A stretch of 64,000 nt of DNA, taken from contig NZ_CP066796.1 of NCBI RefSeq assembly GCF_017161565.1, forward strand, positions 1,240,001-1,304,000, written 5' to 3'. Below, in pieces: positions 1-10,334 of the stretch. A program made the translations under genes and the position numbers. The DNA is from Erwinia amylovora (GTDB lineage Bacteria > Pseudomonadota > Gammaproteobacteria > Enterobacterales > Enterobacteriaceae). Within the stretch, counting starts at the first letter, position 1. Each line of letters starts with the position of its first letter. A model generated the notes under the pieces. That model did no database searches, had not been told where the DNA came from, and worked only from the letters and a program-made list of their open reading frames with translations.

Positions 1-962
1 CCTCTGCCAAAGCCGAAGCCAATGAATCGACGCCAGCACAGCGCCAGACGGCATCGCTGGAAGAAGAAAGCAACGATGCACTTAGCCCGGCTATTCGTCG
101 CCTGATTGCCGAGCACAGCCTTGACCCGGCAGCGATTAAAGGCAGCGGTGTCGGCGGGCGCATCACGCGTGAGGACGTGGAAAAACATCTGGCGCAGGCT
201 GCCCCGGCGACCAAAGCTGCACCTGAAGCGGCAGAAGCGGCTGTCCCCGCCGATCTGGCGAACCGCAGTGAAAAACGTGTGCCCATGACTCGTCTGCGCA
301 AGCGCGTGGCCGAACGTCTGCTGGAAGCGAAGAACAGCACCGCCATGCTGACCACCTTCAATGAAGTGAACATGCAGCCGATTATGGCGCTGCGAAAGCA
401 GTATGGCGAAGCGTTCGAAAAACGTCACGGCGTCCGTCTGGGCTTTATGTCCTTCTATATCAAAGCGGTAGTAGAAGCCCTGAAGCGTTACCCGGAAGTG
501 AATGCGTCAATCGACGGGACGGATGTGGTTTACCATAACTACTTTGACGTCAGTATTGCCGTCTCTACGCCACGCGGCCTGGTAACCCCGGTGCTGAAAG
601 ATGTGGATGCGCTGAGCATGGCCGATATTGAAAAGAAAATCAAAGAGCTGGCGGTGAAAGGCCGTGATGGCAAGCTCACCGTCGACGAACTGACCGGCGG
701 TAACTTCACTATCACTAATGGTGGTGTCTTTGGTTCACTGATGTCCACGCCGATCATCAACCCGCCACAGAGCGCTATTCTTGGTATGCATGCGATCAAA
801 GATCGCCCGATGGCGGTTAATGGTCAGGTGGTGATCTTGCCAATGATGTATCTGGCGCTCTCTTACGATCACCGTCTGATTGATGGCCGTGAATCCGTTG
901 GCTATCTGGTGGCGATCAAAGAGCTGCTGGAAGACCCGGCTCGTCTGCTGCTGGACGTCTAA
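1..962 (+). CDS. sucB: 2-oxoglutarate dehydrogenase E2, dihydrolipoamide succinyltransferase (5' partial)
   Basis: E2 core of the 2-oxoglutarate dehydrogenase complex of the TCA cycle; it moves the succinyl group from lipoyl-lysine to CoA in the cytoplasm. The window begins inside the gene, with the first full codon at position 3. The lipoyl domain is therefore missing here; what remains is the linker, the peripheral subunit-binding domain ([11 protein letters not shown] near the left edge) and the whole catalytic domain. The catalytic signature DHRLIDG lies near the C-terminus at about 868-888. The TAA stop is at 960-962 and sucC follows after 93 bp, as in the usual sucABCD operon. The truncation is a window-edge effect and not a lesion. 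Confidence 0.97.
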   Translation, partial: SAKAEANESTPAQRQTASLEEESNDALSPAIRRLIAEHSLDPAAIKGSGVGGRITREDVEKHLAQAAPATKAAPEAAEAAVPADLANRSEKRVPMTRLRKRVAERLLEAKNSTAMLTTFNEVNMQPIMALRKQYGEAFEKRHGVRLGFMSFYIKAVVEALKRYPEVNASIDGTDVVYHNYFDVSIAVSTPRGLVTPVLKDVDALSMADIEKKIKELAVKGRDGKLTVDELTGGNFTITNGGVFGSLMSTPIINPPQSAILGMHAIKDRPMAVNGQVVILPMMYLALSYDHRLIDGRESVGYLVAIKELLEDPARLLLDV

Positions 963-1055
963 ACCCTGGCGTGTGGCATGGAATAATGCCGCACCCATTC
1001 CTGGATGGCTGCGTAAGGCAGCCACGTCTTTTCAGACCTGAATGGATATAACATC

Positions 1056-2222
1056 ATGAACTTACACGAGTATCAGGCAAAACAGTTGTTCGCACGGTAT
1101 GGCTTACCGGCACCAACCGGTTATGCCTGCACAACGCCGCGTGAAGCAGAAGAAGCCGCCTCCAAGATTGGTGCTGGCCCGTGGGTAGTGAAATGTCAGG
1201 TTCATGCCGGTGGCCGTGGTAAAGCGGGCGGCGTGAAGGTTGTCAACAGCAAAGAAGATATCCGCACATTTGCCGAAAACTGGCTGGGTAAACGTCTGGT
1301 GACCTATCAGACTGACGCTGGCGGTCAGCCGGTAAACCAGATCCTGGTTGAAGCCGCCACCGATATCGATAAAGAACTTTATCTCGGCGCGGTGGTTGAC
1401 CGTGGTACCCGCCGGGTGGTGTTTATGGCTTCCACCGAAGGTGGGGTTGAAATCGAAAAGGTGGCGGAAGAAACCCCGCACCTGATCCACAAAATGGCGC
1501 TCGATCCACTGACCGGTCCCCAGCCTTATCAGGGCCGCGAGCTGGCGTTTAAGCTCGGGCTTAGCGGTAAGCAGGTAGGGCAGTTCACCAAGATCTTTAT
1601 GGGGCTGGCAACGCTGTTCCTTGAGCGCGATCTGGCGCTGGTTGAGATCAACCCGCTGGTTGTCACCAAACAGGGCGATCTGGTGTGCCTCGATGGCAAG
1701 CTGACCGCCGACGGCAATGCGCTGTTCCGCCAGCCCGATCTGCGCGAAATGCGTGACCCAAGCCAGGAAGACTCGCGTGAAGCGCATGCCGCCCAGTGGG
1801 AACTGAACTATGTTGCCCTGGAAGGCAACATTGGCTGCATGGTTAACGGTGCCGGCCTGGCGATGGGTACCATGGACATTGTGAAACTGAGCGGTGGTCA
1901 GCCGGCAAACTTCCTCGACGTGGGCGGCGGTGCGACCAAAGAGCGCGTTACCGAAGCCTTTAAAATCATTCTGTCTGACGACGCGGTGAAAGCGGTGTTC
2001 GTTAACATATTCGGCGGCATCGTACGCTGCGACCTGATCGCAGACGGCATTATCGGTGCGGTAGCAGAAGTGGGCGTCAACGTACCGGTAGTCGTTCGTC
2101 TGGAAGGAAACAATGCCGAGCTGGGTGCTAAAAAACTGGCGGACAGCGGCCTGAATATTATTGCAGCAACCAGCCTGAGCGATGCGGCGCAGCGCGTTGT
2201 TGCCGCAGCGGAGGGTAAATAA
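1056..2222 (+). CDS. sucC: Succinyl-CoA synthetase (ADP-forming) beta subunit
   Basis: Beta subunit of succinyl-CoA synthetase, which makes ATP, succinate and CoA from succinyl-CoA with sucD. At 388 aa it has the normal family length. The N-terminal half is an ATP-grasp domain (opening [15 protein letters not shown]); the C-terminal half carries the CoA-ligase-type segments [11 protein letters not shown] and [11 protein letters not shown]. Its TAA stop overlaps the ATG of sucD by one base (TAATG at 2220-2224), so the two subunits are translationally coupled. Part of the sucABCD operon; nothing unusual. Confidence 0.98.
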   Translation: MNLHEYQAKQLFARYGLPAPTGYACTTPREAEEAASKIGAGPWVVKCQVHAGGRGKAGGVKVVNSKEDIRTFAENWLGKRLVTYQTDAGGQPVNQILVEAATDIDKELYLGAVVDRGTRRVVFMASTEGGVEIEKVAEETPHLIHKMALDPLTGPQPYQGRELAFKLGLSGKQVGQFTKIFMGLATLFLERDLALVEINPLVVTKQGDLVCLDGKLTADGNALFRQPDLREMRDPSQEDSREAHAAQWELNYVALEGNIGCMVNGAGLAMGTMDIVKLSGGQPANFLDVGGGATKERVTEAFKIILSDDAVKAVFVNIFGGIVRCDLIADGIIGAVAEVGVNVPVVVRLEGNNAELGAKKLADSGLNIIAATSLSDAAQRVVAAAEGK

Positions 2223-3094
2223 TGTCTATTTTGATCGATAAAAATACCAAGGTAATCTGCCAGGGCTTCACCGGTGGTCAGGGAACCTTCCACTCCGAGC
2301 AGGCGCTGGCGTACGGTACACAGCTGGTTGGCGGCGTGACTCCGGGCAAAGGTGGCAGCGAGCATCTTGGTTTACCGGTGTTTAACACCGTGCGCGAAGC
2401 GGTGGAAGCCACGGGCGCAACCGCATCGGTGATCTATGTTCCGGCTCCGTTCTGCAAAGACGGCATTCTGGAAGCCATCGAAGCCGGCATCAAGCTAATC
2501 ATCACCATTACCGAAGGCATCCCCACGCTGGATATGCTGACGGTCAAGGTGAAACTGGACGAAGCCGGTGTGCGTATGATCGGTCCAAACTGCCCGGGTG
2601 TGATTACTCCCGGCGCCTGTAAGATCGGTATTATGCCTGGCCATATTCACCAGCCGGGCCGCATCGGCATCGTTTCCCGCTCAGGGACCCTGACTTATGA
2701 AGCGGTTAAACAGACGACGGACATTGGTTATGGCCAGTCAACCTGCGTAGGTATCGGCGGCGATCCAATCCCGGGTTCTAATTTCATCGATATCCTGAAG
2801 CTGTTCCAGGACGATCCGCAGACTGAAGCGATCGTGATGATCGGCGAAATCGGCGGAAGCGCTGAAGAAGAAGCGGCGGCGTTTATCAAAGAGTACGTCA
2901 CCAAGCCGGTAGTCGGCTATATCGCTGGTGTTACCGCGCCGAAAGGTAAACGTATGGGCCACGCCGGTGCCATTATCGCGGGTGGTAAAGGCACGGCTGA
3001 TGAGAAGTTTGCCGCGCTGGAAGCGGCCGGTGTAAAAACCGTCCGTAGCCTTGCCGATATCGGTGATGCGGTGAAAGCGGTATTGCCGCAGTAA
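2222..3094 (+). CDS. sucD: Succinyl-CoA synthetase alpha subunit
   Basis: Alpha subunit of succinyl-CoA synthetase, 290 aa, the usual length. It binds CoA through the N-terminal Rossmann-like domain ([15 protein letters not shown], residues about 14-28) and carries the phosphohistidine of the catalytic cycle: His247 in GHAGAII. It starts one base inside the sucC stop codon and is the last gene of the operon, followed by a strong terminator at 3126. In E. coli the next genes are the mng and cydAB-X-ybgE genes; here the next gene is ybgC. Confidence 0.98.
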   Translation: MSILIDKNTKVICQGFTGGQGTFHSEQALAYGTQLVGGVTPGKGGSEHLGLPVFNTVREAVEATGATASVIYVPAPFCKDGILEAIEAGIKLIITITEGIPTLDMLTVKVKLDEAGVRMIGPNCPGVITPGACKIGIMPGHIHQPGRIGIVSRSGTLTYEAVKQTTDIGYGQSTCVGIGGDPIPGSNFIDILKLFQDDPQTEAIVMIGEIGGSAEEEAAAFIKEYVTKPVVGYIAGVTAPKGKRMGHAGAIIAGGKGTADEKFAALEAAGVKTVRSLADIGDAVKAVLPQ

Positions 3095-3125
3095 AACCGA
3101 CCTGCATTGACATCATGCAATCACT

Positions 3126-3150
3126 GGCCGCTTTCAGCGGCCTTTTTTTT
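3126..3150 (+). terminator. Rho-independent terminator after sucD
   Basis: A seven-base-pair GC-rich stem (GGCCGCT / AGCGGCC) closes on a 3-base loop and is followed by eight T residues. It lies 31 bp after the sucD stop and ends the suc operon, separating it from tol-pal. Confidence 0.9.
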
Positions 3151-3365
3151 GAGCATCACTGATAACTGGATGTGTAGCCGGCTACTCTGCTAACCTGATC
3201 TTTGTCATTATCAAAGAGGGTTAAATAACCGTGCTGAAATAAGGCAAGTTGTTAGCCTGTAATAATTATTTTCTCTCCCCTCTGGCAACCCATTCCCAAT
3301 GCGAATGCTCTTGCGTATAGTAACAACGTTTTCCTGGCCAACGTTTAGCATTATCGGGATGTAGA

Positions 3366-4453
<1,088 letters not shown>

Positions 4454-4466
4454 GCCGGAGGTTAGC

Positions 4467-4895
4467 ATGGCCAGAAAACGTGGTCGCGGTCGCCGCGACG
4501 TTAAGTCCGAGATCAATATTGTTCCGCTGTTGGACGTGCTGCTGGTGCTGCTGCTGATATTTATGGCAACAGCACCGATTATCACCCAGAGCGTGGAGGT
4601 CGATCTGCCGGATGCGACAGATTCTAAAACGGTCTCCAGTAATGATAATCCGCCGGTGATTGTGGAAGTGGCTGGCGTAGGGCAGTACAGCCTGGTAGTC
4701 GATCATGACCGGATGGAGCAGTTGCCGGCAGAACAGGTCGTTGCCGAAGCGCAGAGCCGCCTGACGGCTAACCCTAAGACGGTATTCCTGATTGGTGGAG
4801 CTAAAGAGGTTCCTTATGAGGAAATCATCAAGGCGCTAAACTTGCTGCATCAGGCAGGCGTGAAGTCTGTTGGATTGATGACGCAGCCGATTTAA
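4467..4895 (+). CDS. tolR: Tol-Pal system protein TolR
   Basis: 142-aa partner of TolQ with one N-terminal transmembrane helix and a periplasmic domain. The membrane segment (INIVPLLDVLLVLLLIFMAT) contains the proton-pathway aspartate, Asp23, essential in the ExbD/TolR family. An arginine/lysine-rich N-terminus sets an inside-positive topology. A clear GGAGG ribosome site lies just upstream. Normal length and order in the operon. Confidence 0.97.
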   Translation: MARKRGRGRRDVKSEINIVPLLDVLLVLLLIFMATAPIITQSVEVDLPDATDSKTVSSNDNPPVIVEVAGVGQYSLVVDHDRMEQLPAEQVVAEAQSRLTANPKTVFLIGGAKEVPYEEIIKALNLLHQAGVKSVGLMTQPI

Positions 4896-4924
4896 TTCAT
4901 TCGAACCGTTTTTGGGAACCGACA

Positions 4925-6103
4925 GTGTCGAAGGCAACCGAACAAAACGATAAGCTAAAACGTGCCATATCCATATCTGTAATCCTGCATATCATTTTGA
5001 TTGCACTGCTGATATGGAGCTCGTTTGACGAAAACATAGATGCCAGTAGCGGCGGTGGCGGTGGCGATATCGATGCCGTCATGGTTGACCCGGGCGCAGT
5101 GGCAGAACAGTACAATCGTCAGCAAAATCAGCAAAGCGACAGCCAGCGTGCCGAACAACAGCGCCAGAAGCAGGCTAAACAGCAGGCGGAAGAGTTGCAG
5201 CAGAAGCAGGCTGCTGAACAGCAGCGGCTGAAACAGATTGAGAAAGAGCGTTTGCAGGCTCAGGAAGAGGCGAAACAGCAGGCGGCAGAACAGAAACAGG
5301 CGGCAGAAGCTGCACGTCAGGAGCAGCAACAGGCCGAAGCCGCTGCAGCAAAAGCGAAAGCCGACGCAAAAGCGCAGGCGGAGGCGCAGAAACAGGCGGC
5401 AGAAGCAGCGAAGAAAGCCGCTGCAGACGCGCAGAAAAAAGCAGCCGATGCCGCAAAGCAGGCGGCCGCTGATGCGAAAAAACAGGCGGATGCCGAAGCT
5501 AAACAGGTTGCCGCAGAAGCCGCTAAAGTAAAAGCGGCGGCAGAGGCTAAAGCGGCTCAGGAAGCTAAACAGCAGGCCGTTGCCGAAGCCAAAGCGCAAG
5601 CGGCCGCTGAAGCGAAAGAGAAAGCAGCCGCAGCTGCCAAAGCAAAAGCTGACGCCGCCGCGAAGTCGAAGGCCGCAGCGGATGCGAAAAAGAAAGCGGC
5701 TGCCGAAGCGGCAAAAGAGTCTGGTGACGTCGGCGATCTGCTGGGTGACCTTACTGCCGGCAAAAATGCACCGAAGCCTGGCGAGGCTGGTGGCGCCGCT
5801 GCAGGGCAGGGCCAGCAGAAAAAAGCAGGGGCTTCAGGGGCGGCCATTGAAAGCTATCTTGGGCAGGTAAAAGGCGCAATTCAGAGCAAATTTTACGATG
5901 CTGACACCTTCGCGGGTAAAACCTGTGACGTGCGGATTAAGCTGGGGCCGGACGGGCTGCTCATTTCCGCCACTGCGGCAGGGGGGGATGCAGCGCTTTG
6001 TCAGGCTGCAATCAATGCGGCACGTATGGCCAGGATACCAAAACCACCGAGCCAGGATGTATGGCAGGCGGTGAAAGAGGCCACTATTGAGTTTAAGCCG
6101 TAA
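4925..6103 (+). CDS. tolA: Cell envelope integrity protein TolA
   Basis: Inner-membrane-anchored protein that spans the periplasm and contacts TolB and Pal. 392 aa: a transmembrane anchor at about residues 14-34, a very long Ala/Lys/Gln/Glu-rich helical domain II (about 55-280), a glycine-rich hinge and the globular domain III with two cysteines (TCDVRIKLGPDG and AALCQAAINAARMARI). The GTG start at 4925 gives MSKATEQNDKLKRA as in relatives. The low-complexity helical domain generates long spurious open frames in other phases; those are not genes. Homologues often serve as group A colicin and filamentous-phage receptors. Confidence 0.96.
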   Translation: MSKATEQNDKLKRAISISVILHIILIALLIWSSFDENIDASSGGGGGDIDAVMVDPGAVAEQYNRQQNQQSDSQRAEQQRQKQAKQQAEELQQKQAAEQQRLKQIEKERLQAQEEAKQQAAEQKQAAEAARQEQQQAEAAAAKAKADAKAQAEAQKQAAEAAKKAAADAQKKAADAAKQAAADAKKQADAEAKQVAAEAAKVKAAAEAKAAQEAKQQAVAEAKAQAAAEAKEKAAAAAKAKADAAAKSKAAADAKKKAAAEAAKESGDVGDLLGDLTAGKNAPKPGEAGGAAAGQGQQKKAGASGAAIESYLGQVKGAIQSKFYDADTFAGKTCDVRIKLGPDGLLISATAAGGDAALCQAAINAARMARIPKPPSQDVWQAVKEATIEFKP

Positions 6104-6212
6104 CATTTTGCTCAACTGTGGCCTGTTGAACTATGTTAAACATGCCGTACTCTTAGGGTTGTTGATTCATAGCTAATTATCGTGGGTGCTTAACCCGGAT
6201 AAGGGAGAAATA

Positions 6213-7505
6213 ATGAAGCAGGCATTTCGTGTAGCGCTGAGCGTTTTAATGCTGTTTATCGCGGTGGCACATGCAGAAGTACGCATTGAAATTACTCAGG
6301 GTGTGAATACCGCTCGTCCTATCGGCGTTATGCCGTTTAAATGGGATGGCCCCGGTGCCGCGCCTGAAGACATTGGCGCCATTGTTGCGGCGGATCTACG
6401 TAACAGTGGTAAGTTCAATCCAATCGATCGTGCTCGTCTACCGCAGCAGCCTACCTCTGTCGCAGAAGTGCAGCCAGCGGCCTGGACTGCGCTAGGCATT
6501 GACGCGGTGATCGTCGGGCAGGTTCAGCCCGGGGCTGACGGCAGCTATGCGGTCTCTTACCAGCTGGTCGATACCTCGGCCAATCCAGGGGCGGTGCTGG
6601 CCCAGAACCAGTTCAAAGTGACCAAACAGTGGCTGCGCTATGCTGCGCACACCGCCAGTGATGAAAGCTTTGAGAAATTAACGGCGATTAAAGGCGCATT
6701 CCGTACCCGTATCGCTTACGTGGTGCAGACTAATGGCGGACAGTTCCCCTATGAACTGCGCGTCTCTGATTATGATGGTTACAACCAGTTCGTTGTACAC
6801 CGTTCACCACAGCCGCTGATGTCTCCCGCCTGGTCACCGGACGGCAGCAAAGTGGCCTACGTGACTTTTGAGAGTGGTAAATCGGCGCTGGTTATTCAGA
6901 CTCTGGCTAACGGTGCTATCAGGCAGGTTGCCTCGTTCCCGCGTCACAATGGGGCACCGTCATTCTCGCCTGATGGCAGTAAGCTGGCCTTTGCGCTGTC
7001 TAAAACCGGTAGCCTCAACCTGTATGTGATGGATGTGGGTTCCGGTCAAATCCGCCAGATTACCGACGGTCGCTATAACAGCACGGAACCTACCTGGTTC
7101 CCGGATAGCCAGAGCCTGGCTTATACTTCTGATCAAGCAGGCAGACCACAAATTTATAAAATCGGCGTTAACGGCGGCACTGCCCAGCGCATTACCTGGG
7201 AAGGTGCACAAAACCAGGATGCAGACGTTAGCGCTGATGGCAAATCAATGGTGATGATAAGCACCAACAGCGGCGCTCAACACGTCGCCCGACAAGATCT
7301 GGTAACCGGAGCCGTTCAAAAACTAACGGACACGTTCCTGGATGAAACGCCAAGTCTCGCACCTAACGGCACAATGGTGATCTATAGCTCTACTCAGGGC
7401 ATGGGTTCCGTCTTGCAGTTGGTTTCGACGGATGGGCGTTTCAAAGCGCGTCTTCCGGCAACTGATGGACAGGTAAAATTTCCTGCCTGGTCGCCGTATC
7501 TGTGA
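6213..7505 (+). CDS. tolB: Tol-Pal system beta-propeller protein TolB
   Basis: Periplasmic protein that binds Pal and TolA. The start is the ATG at 6213, preceded by GGGAGA; an upstream in-frame ATG at 6186 would add nine residues ahead of the signal peptide and is less likely. From 6213 the 430-aa product has a cleavable signal peptide ([21 protein letters not shown]), an N-terminal alpha/beta domain and a six-bladed propeller with repeated SPDGSK-type motifs (for example [16 protein letters not shown]). Length equals that of E. coli TolB. Confidence 0.97.
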   Translation: MKQAFRVALSVLMLFIAVAHAEVRIEITQGVNTARPIGVMPFKWDGPGAAPEDIGAIVAADLRNSGKFNPIDRARLPQQPTSVAEVQPAAWTALGIDAVIVGQVQPGADGSYAVSYQLVDTSANPGAVLAQNQFKVTKQWLRYAAHTASDESFEKLTAIKGAFRTRIAYVVQTNGGQFPYELRVSDYDGYNQFVVHRSPQPLMSPAWSPDGSKVAYVTFESGKSALVIQTLANGAIRQVASFPRHNGAPSFSPDGSKLAFALSKTGSLNLYVMDVGSGQIRQITDGRYNSTEPTWFPDSQSLAYTSDQAGRPQIYKIGVNGGTAQRITWEGAQNQDADVSADGKSMVMISTNSGAQHVARQDLVTGAVQKLTDTFLDETPSLAPNGTMVIYSSTQGMGSVLQLVSTDGRFKARLPATDGQVKFPAWSPYL

Positions 7506-7549
7506 TGCATGTGTAAATATGTATGGCAAACTATAATAGGAATTAAATA

Positions 7550-8068
7550 ATGCAACTGAACAAAGTGCTGAAAGGCTTAATGCTGGCACTGCCAGTTATC
7601 GCAGTAGCGGCATGTAGCTCTCACAAAAACAACAATAATGACCAGACTAATGGAATGGGCCTGGACGGTTCTGCCAACAGCGGCATGAACAGCGGCAATA
7701 TGTCTTCTGACGAGCAGGCTCGCCTGCAGATGCAGGAGCTGCAGAAAAACAACATCGTTTACTTTGGCCTGGACAAGTATGACATCCAGTCTGATTTTGC
7801 TCAGATGCTGGATGCGCACGCTAACTTCCTGCGTAGCAACCCGTCTTACAAAGTGACTGTAGAAGGTCATGCTGATGAGCGTGGAACCCCTGAATACAAC
7901 ATCGCCCTGGGCGAACGTCGTGCATCAGCGGTGAAAATGTACCTGCAGGGTAAAGGCGTTGCTGACGACCAGATCTCTATCGTCTCTTACGGCAAAGAAA
8001 AACCAGCAGTCCTGGGCCATGACGAGTCAGCGTATGCTAAAAACCGTCGTGCCGTACTGGTATATTAA
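7550..8068 (+). CDS. pal: Peptidoglycan-associated lipoprotein Pal
   Basis: Outer-membrane lipoprotein that binds peptidoglycan and links the outer membrane to the Tol motor. 172 aa. Lipobox VAAC with the lipidated cysteine at residue 22, a Ser/Asn/Gly-rich linker, then an OmpA-like domain whose peptidoglycan-binding signature includes [20 protein letters not shown]. Preceded by an AGGAAT ribosome site. The next gene, cpoB, starts 10 bp later. Confidence 0.97.
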   Translation: MQLNKVLKGLMLALPVIAVAACSSHKNNNNDQTNGMGLDGSANSGMNSGNMSSDEQARLQMQELQKNNIVYFGLDKYDIQSDFAQMLDAHANFLRSNPSYKVTVEGHADERGTPEYNIALGERRASAVKMYLQGKGVADDQISIVSYGKEKPAVLGHDESAYAKNRRAVLVY

Positions 8069-8077
8069 GAGAATCAT

Positions 8078-8857
8078 ATGATTAGTAGCTTCAGAACTCA
8101 TCTCCTGAGTCTGTCGTTACTGGTTGGCGTAGCGGCCCCCTGGGCCGCTAATGCCCAGGCAACAATCAGTAGCGTTGGCTCCGGCTCGGTTGAAGACCGT
8201 GTCACCACTCTTGAGCGTATCTCGAATGCTCAGGCACAACTCCTCCAGCAACTTCAGCAGCAGCTCTCCGACTCGCAAAACGATATTGACTCACTGCGCG
8301 GTCAGATCCAGGAAAACAGCTATCAGCTGAACCAGGCGGTGGAACGCCAGAAAGGAATCTACCAGCAGATTGACAGTTTAAGTCGCGGAGGTTCAAATGC
8401 CGCTGCGACAGCGTCGGGTAATGCTGATGCCGCAGCACCGGTTACGGATGGTGCCGCGGTGGCGTCGGCTCCCACTCAGAGCGGCGATGCCAATACCGAC
8501 TATAACGCTGCGGTCGCGCTGGTGCTGGAAAAGAAACAGTATGACAGCGCCATTTCGGCTTTTCAGACTTTTGTTAAGAAGTATCCAGATTCCACCTACC
8601 AGCCAAATGCTAACTATTGGCTGGGCCAGTTGAATTATAACAAAGGCAAAAAAGACGATGCGGCATACTATTTCGCCACGGTAGTCAAAATGTACCCTAA
8701 GTCGCCGAAGAGTGCTGATGCCCTGTTTAAGGTTGGGGTGATCATGCAGGAAAAGGGTGATAAGGCGAAAGCAAAAGCGGTCTATCAACAGGTGATCAAA
8801 CTGTATCCTGACAGTGAAGCGGCTAAAACGGCACAGAAGCGATCTGCGGCGCTATAA
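8078..8857 (+). CDS. cpoB: Cell division coordinator CpoB
   Basis: Periplasmic protein (formerly YbgF) that binds TolA and the PBP1B machinery and coordinates peptidoglycan synthesis with outer-membrane constriction. 259 aa: signal peptide ending near ANAQA, an N-terminal coiled coil rich in Gln (QAQLLQQLQQQLSDSQNDI), an Ala/Ser-rich linker and three TPR-like repeats (NYWLGQLNYNKGKKDDAAYY, ADALFKVGVIMQEKGDKAKA). Last gene of the tol-pal cluster; the tRNA cluster starts 163 bp later. Confidence 0.95.
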   Translation: MISSFRTHLLSLSLLVGVAAPWAANAQATISSVGSGSVEDRVTTLERISNAQAQLLQQLQQQLSDSQNDIDSLRGQIQENSYQLNQAVERQKGIYQQIDSLSRGGSNAAATASGNADAAAPVTDGAAVASAPTQSGDANTDYNAAVALVLEKKQYDSAISAFQTFVKKYPDSTYQPNANYWLGQLNYNKGKKDDAAYYFATVVKMYPKSPKSADALFKVGVIMQEKGDKAKAKAVYQQVIKLYPDSEAAKTAQKRSAAL

Positions 8858-9020
8858 AGGGGCCAGATGGCCTGTTTTTGCCTGTATTCTGTTCTGACCG
8901 CATGAAAGCTAAGCAGTTGAACAGCCTGTGCTGAAATAGTGGTTGCGCTGGGAATTCAAATCAGTAATATATGCCGCCGTTGCCGGGGAATATGTTCAGA
9001 GGCTCCAGCGGCGCAAAAGT

Positions 9021-9096
9021 GGGTCGTTAGCTCAGTTGGTAGAGCAGTTGACTTTTAATCAATTGGTCGCAGGTTCGAATCCTGCACGACCCACCA
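9021..9096 (+). tRNA. lysT-like: tRNA-Lys (TTT)
   Basis: 76-nt cloverleaf with encoded CCA. Acceptor stem GGGTCGT pairs with ACGACCC. The anticodon loop CTTTTAA gives UUU, and the T-arm reads GGTTCGAATCC. The position after cpoB corresponds to the E. coli lysT-valT-lysW cluster. Identical copies occur at 9255 and 9567. Confidence 0.97.
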
Positions 9097-9254
9097 CTTT
9101 TACTGCAGTAAGCGGTGCGAACCGTAAAGGATGATAAGCCACAGCAGCTTGAGTCGGGCAACAGCGAGACAACGTTGCGTCAGCTTCTGACCTCATAGCG
9201 AGGCCTGACCGCAGTCATCTCAGATGACCCATCCTTGCAGATTGACCGAATTCC

Positions 9255-9330
9255 GGGTCGTTAGCTCAGTTGGTAGAGCAGTTGACTTTTAATCAATTGG
9301 TCGCAGGTTCGAATCCTGCACGACCCACCA
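9255..9330 (+). tRNA. tRNA-Lys (TTT), second copy
   Basis: Identical 76-nt sequence to the copy at 9021, with encoded CCA. The two are separated by 158 bp of spacer that is distantly related to the tandem repeats found at 9643-10330. Confidence 0.97.
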
Positions 9331-9486
9331 GTTTCAGGCAGTATACGATGTAAACCGTGCAGGCTCCGAACTGCAGCAGGGCAGGTCAAGCGAGAGCGAG
9401 ACAACGTTGCGCCAGCAACGACCCGCAGTGCAGGCACAGCAGGCGTAGTCGTAGTACTGTTAAGCAGTTGCATCAAGTTTCGATAT

Positions 9487-9562
9487 GGGTGATTAGCTCA
9501 GTTGGTAGAGCATCTCCTTTACACGGAGGGGGTCGGCGGTTCGAGCCCGTCATCACCCACCA
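9487..9562 (+). tRNA. tRNA-Val (TAC)
   Basis: 76-nt cloverleaf with encoded CCA. Acceptor GGGTGAT pairs with ATCACCC; the anticodon stem TCTCC/GGAGG holds the loop TTTACAC with anticodon UAC. Sits between the second and third tRNA-Lys, four bases before the latter, and is evidently co-transcribed with it. Confidence 0.96.
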
Positions 9563-9566
9563 TATC

Positions 9567-9642
9567 GGGTCGTTAGCTCAGTTGGTAGAGCAGTTGACTT
9601 TTAATCAATTGGTCGCAGGTTCGAATCCTGCACGACCCACCA
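9567..9642 (+). tRNA. tRNA-Lys (TTT), third copy
   Basis: Identical to the copies at 9021 and 9255. It is the last complete tRNA of the operon and is followed immediately by a terminator hairpin and the tandem array of tRNA-tail repeats. Confidence 0.97.
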
Positions 9643-10330
9643 GTGTAGAAAGGCGCCCTAAAGGCGCCTTTTTGCTGTGCGCAAACCGGGCAGGGTTCGA
9701 ACCTGCAGCAGGTCGGGTCGAGCGTAAGTGAGACAACGCTGCCAGCGGCAACGGCCCAAAGGGCAAGGCGCAGCTGAAGTCATCCTGCACGACCCACCAG
9801 TGCAGAAAGGCGGCCTGAAGGCGCCTTTTTGCTGTGCGCAAACCGGGCAGGGTTCGAACCTGCAGCAGGTCGGGTCGAGCGTAAGTGAGACAACGTTGCC
9901 AGCGGCAACGGCCAAAGGGCGAGGCGCAGCCGAAGTCATCCTGCACGACCCACCAGTGTAGAAAGGCGGCCTGAAGGCGCCTTTTTGCTGTGCGCAAACC
10001 GGGCAGGGTTCGAACCTGCAGCAGGTCGGGTCGAACGTAAGTGAGACAACGCTGCCAGCGGCAACGGCCCAAAGGGCAAGGCGCAGCTGAAGTCATCCTG
10101 CACGACCCACCAGTGTAGAAAGGCGGCCTGAAGGCGCCTTTCTGCTATGCGCAAACCGGGCAGGGTTCGAACCTGCAGCAGGTCGGGTCGAACGTAAGTG
10201 AGACAACGTTGCCAGCGGCAACGGCCAAAGTGCGAGGCGCAGCCGAAGTCATCCTGCACGACCCACCAGTGTAGAAAGGCGCCCCAAAGGCGCCTTTTGG
10301 CTGTGCGCAAACCGGGCAAAACATCATCTC
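9643..10330 (+). repeat. About four tandem 156-157 bp units derived from the tRNA-Lys tail and spacer
   Basis: The junction CACGACCCACCAGTG, which is the 3' end of tRNA-Lys plus flank, recurs with CAC at 9631, 9788, 9944, 10101 and 10257, spacings of 156-157 bp. Each unit ends with 17 bases identical to the tRNA-Lys 3' end (TCCTGCACGACCCACCA), starts with a terminator hairpin, and holds a T-arm-like block (GGGTTCGAACC) and a conserved core (GTGAGACAACG). Unit-to-unit identity is high. This resembles the E. coli tyrT locus, where 178-bp repeats carry the last 19 bp of the tRNA gene and yield the small rtT RNA; that parallel is an inference. Open frames crossing the array are artefacts of the repetition. 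Confidence 0.9.
9650..9673 (+). terminator. Terminator after the tRNA cluster (first of five similar hairpins)
   Basis: Stem AAGGCGCC / GGCGCCTT with a 5-base loop, running into a T-rich stretch. Near-copies recur once per repeat unit at about 9807-9830, 9962-9986, 10120-10142 and 10275-10298, each at the same place relative to the tRNA-tail sequence. Confidence 0.85.
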
Positions 10331-10334
10331 TAAG

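Noticed and set aside
4955..5599. Antisense open frame opposite tolA, rich in Leu/Phe/Cys/Arg
   Set aside because: Complement of the Ala/Lys/Gln-rich helical domain; a composition artefact.
9605..10327. Minus-strand open frames with internal repeats across the tRNA-tail array (recurring WWVVQDDF and LLQVRTLPGL)
   Set aside because: They are translations of the tandem DNA repeat, run antisense to the tRNA operon, have no ribosome site and no codon bias.
9643..10330. CRISPR array
   Set aside because: Units are 156-157 bp and nearly identical throughout, with no short repeat and variable spacer pattern and no cas genes.
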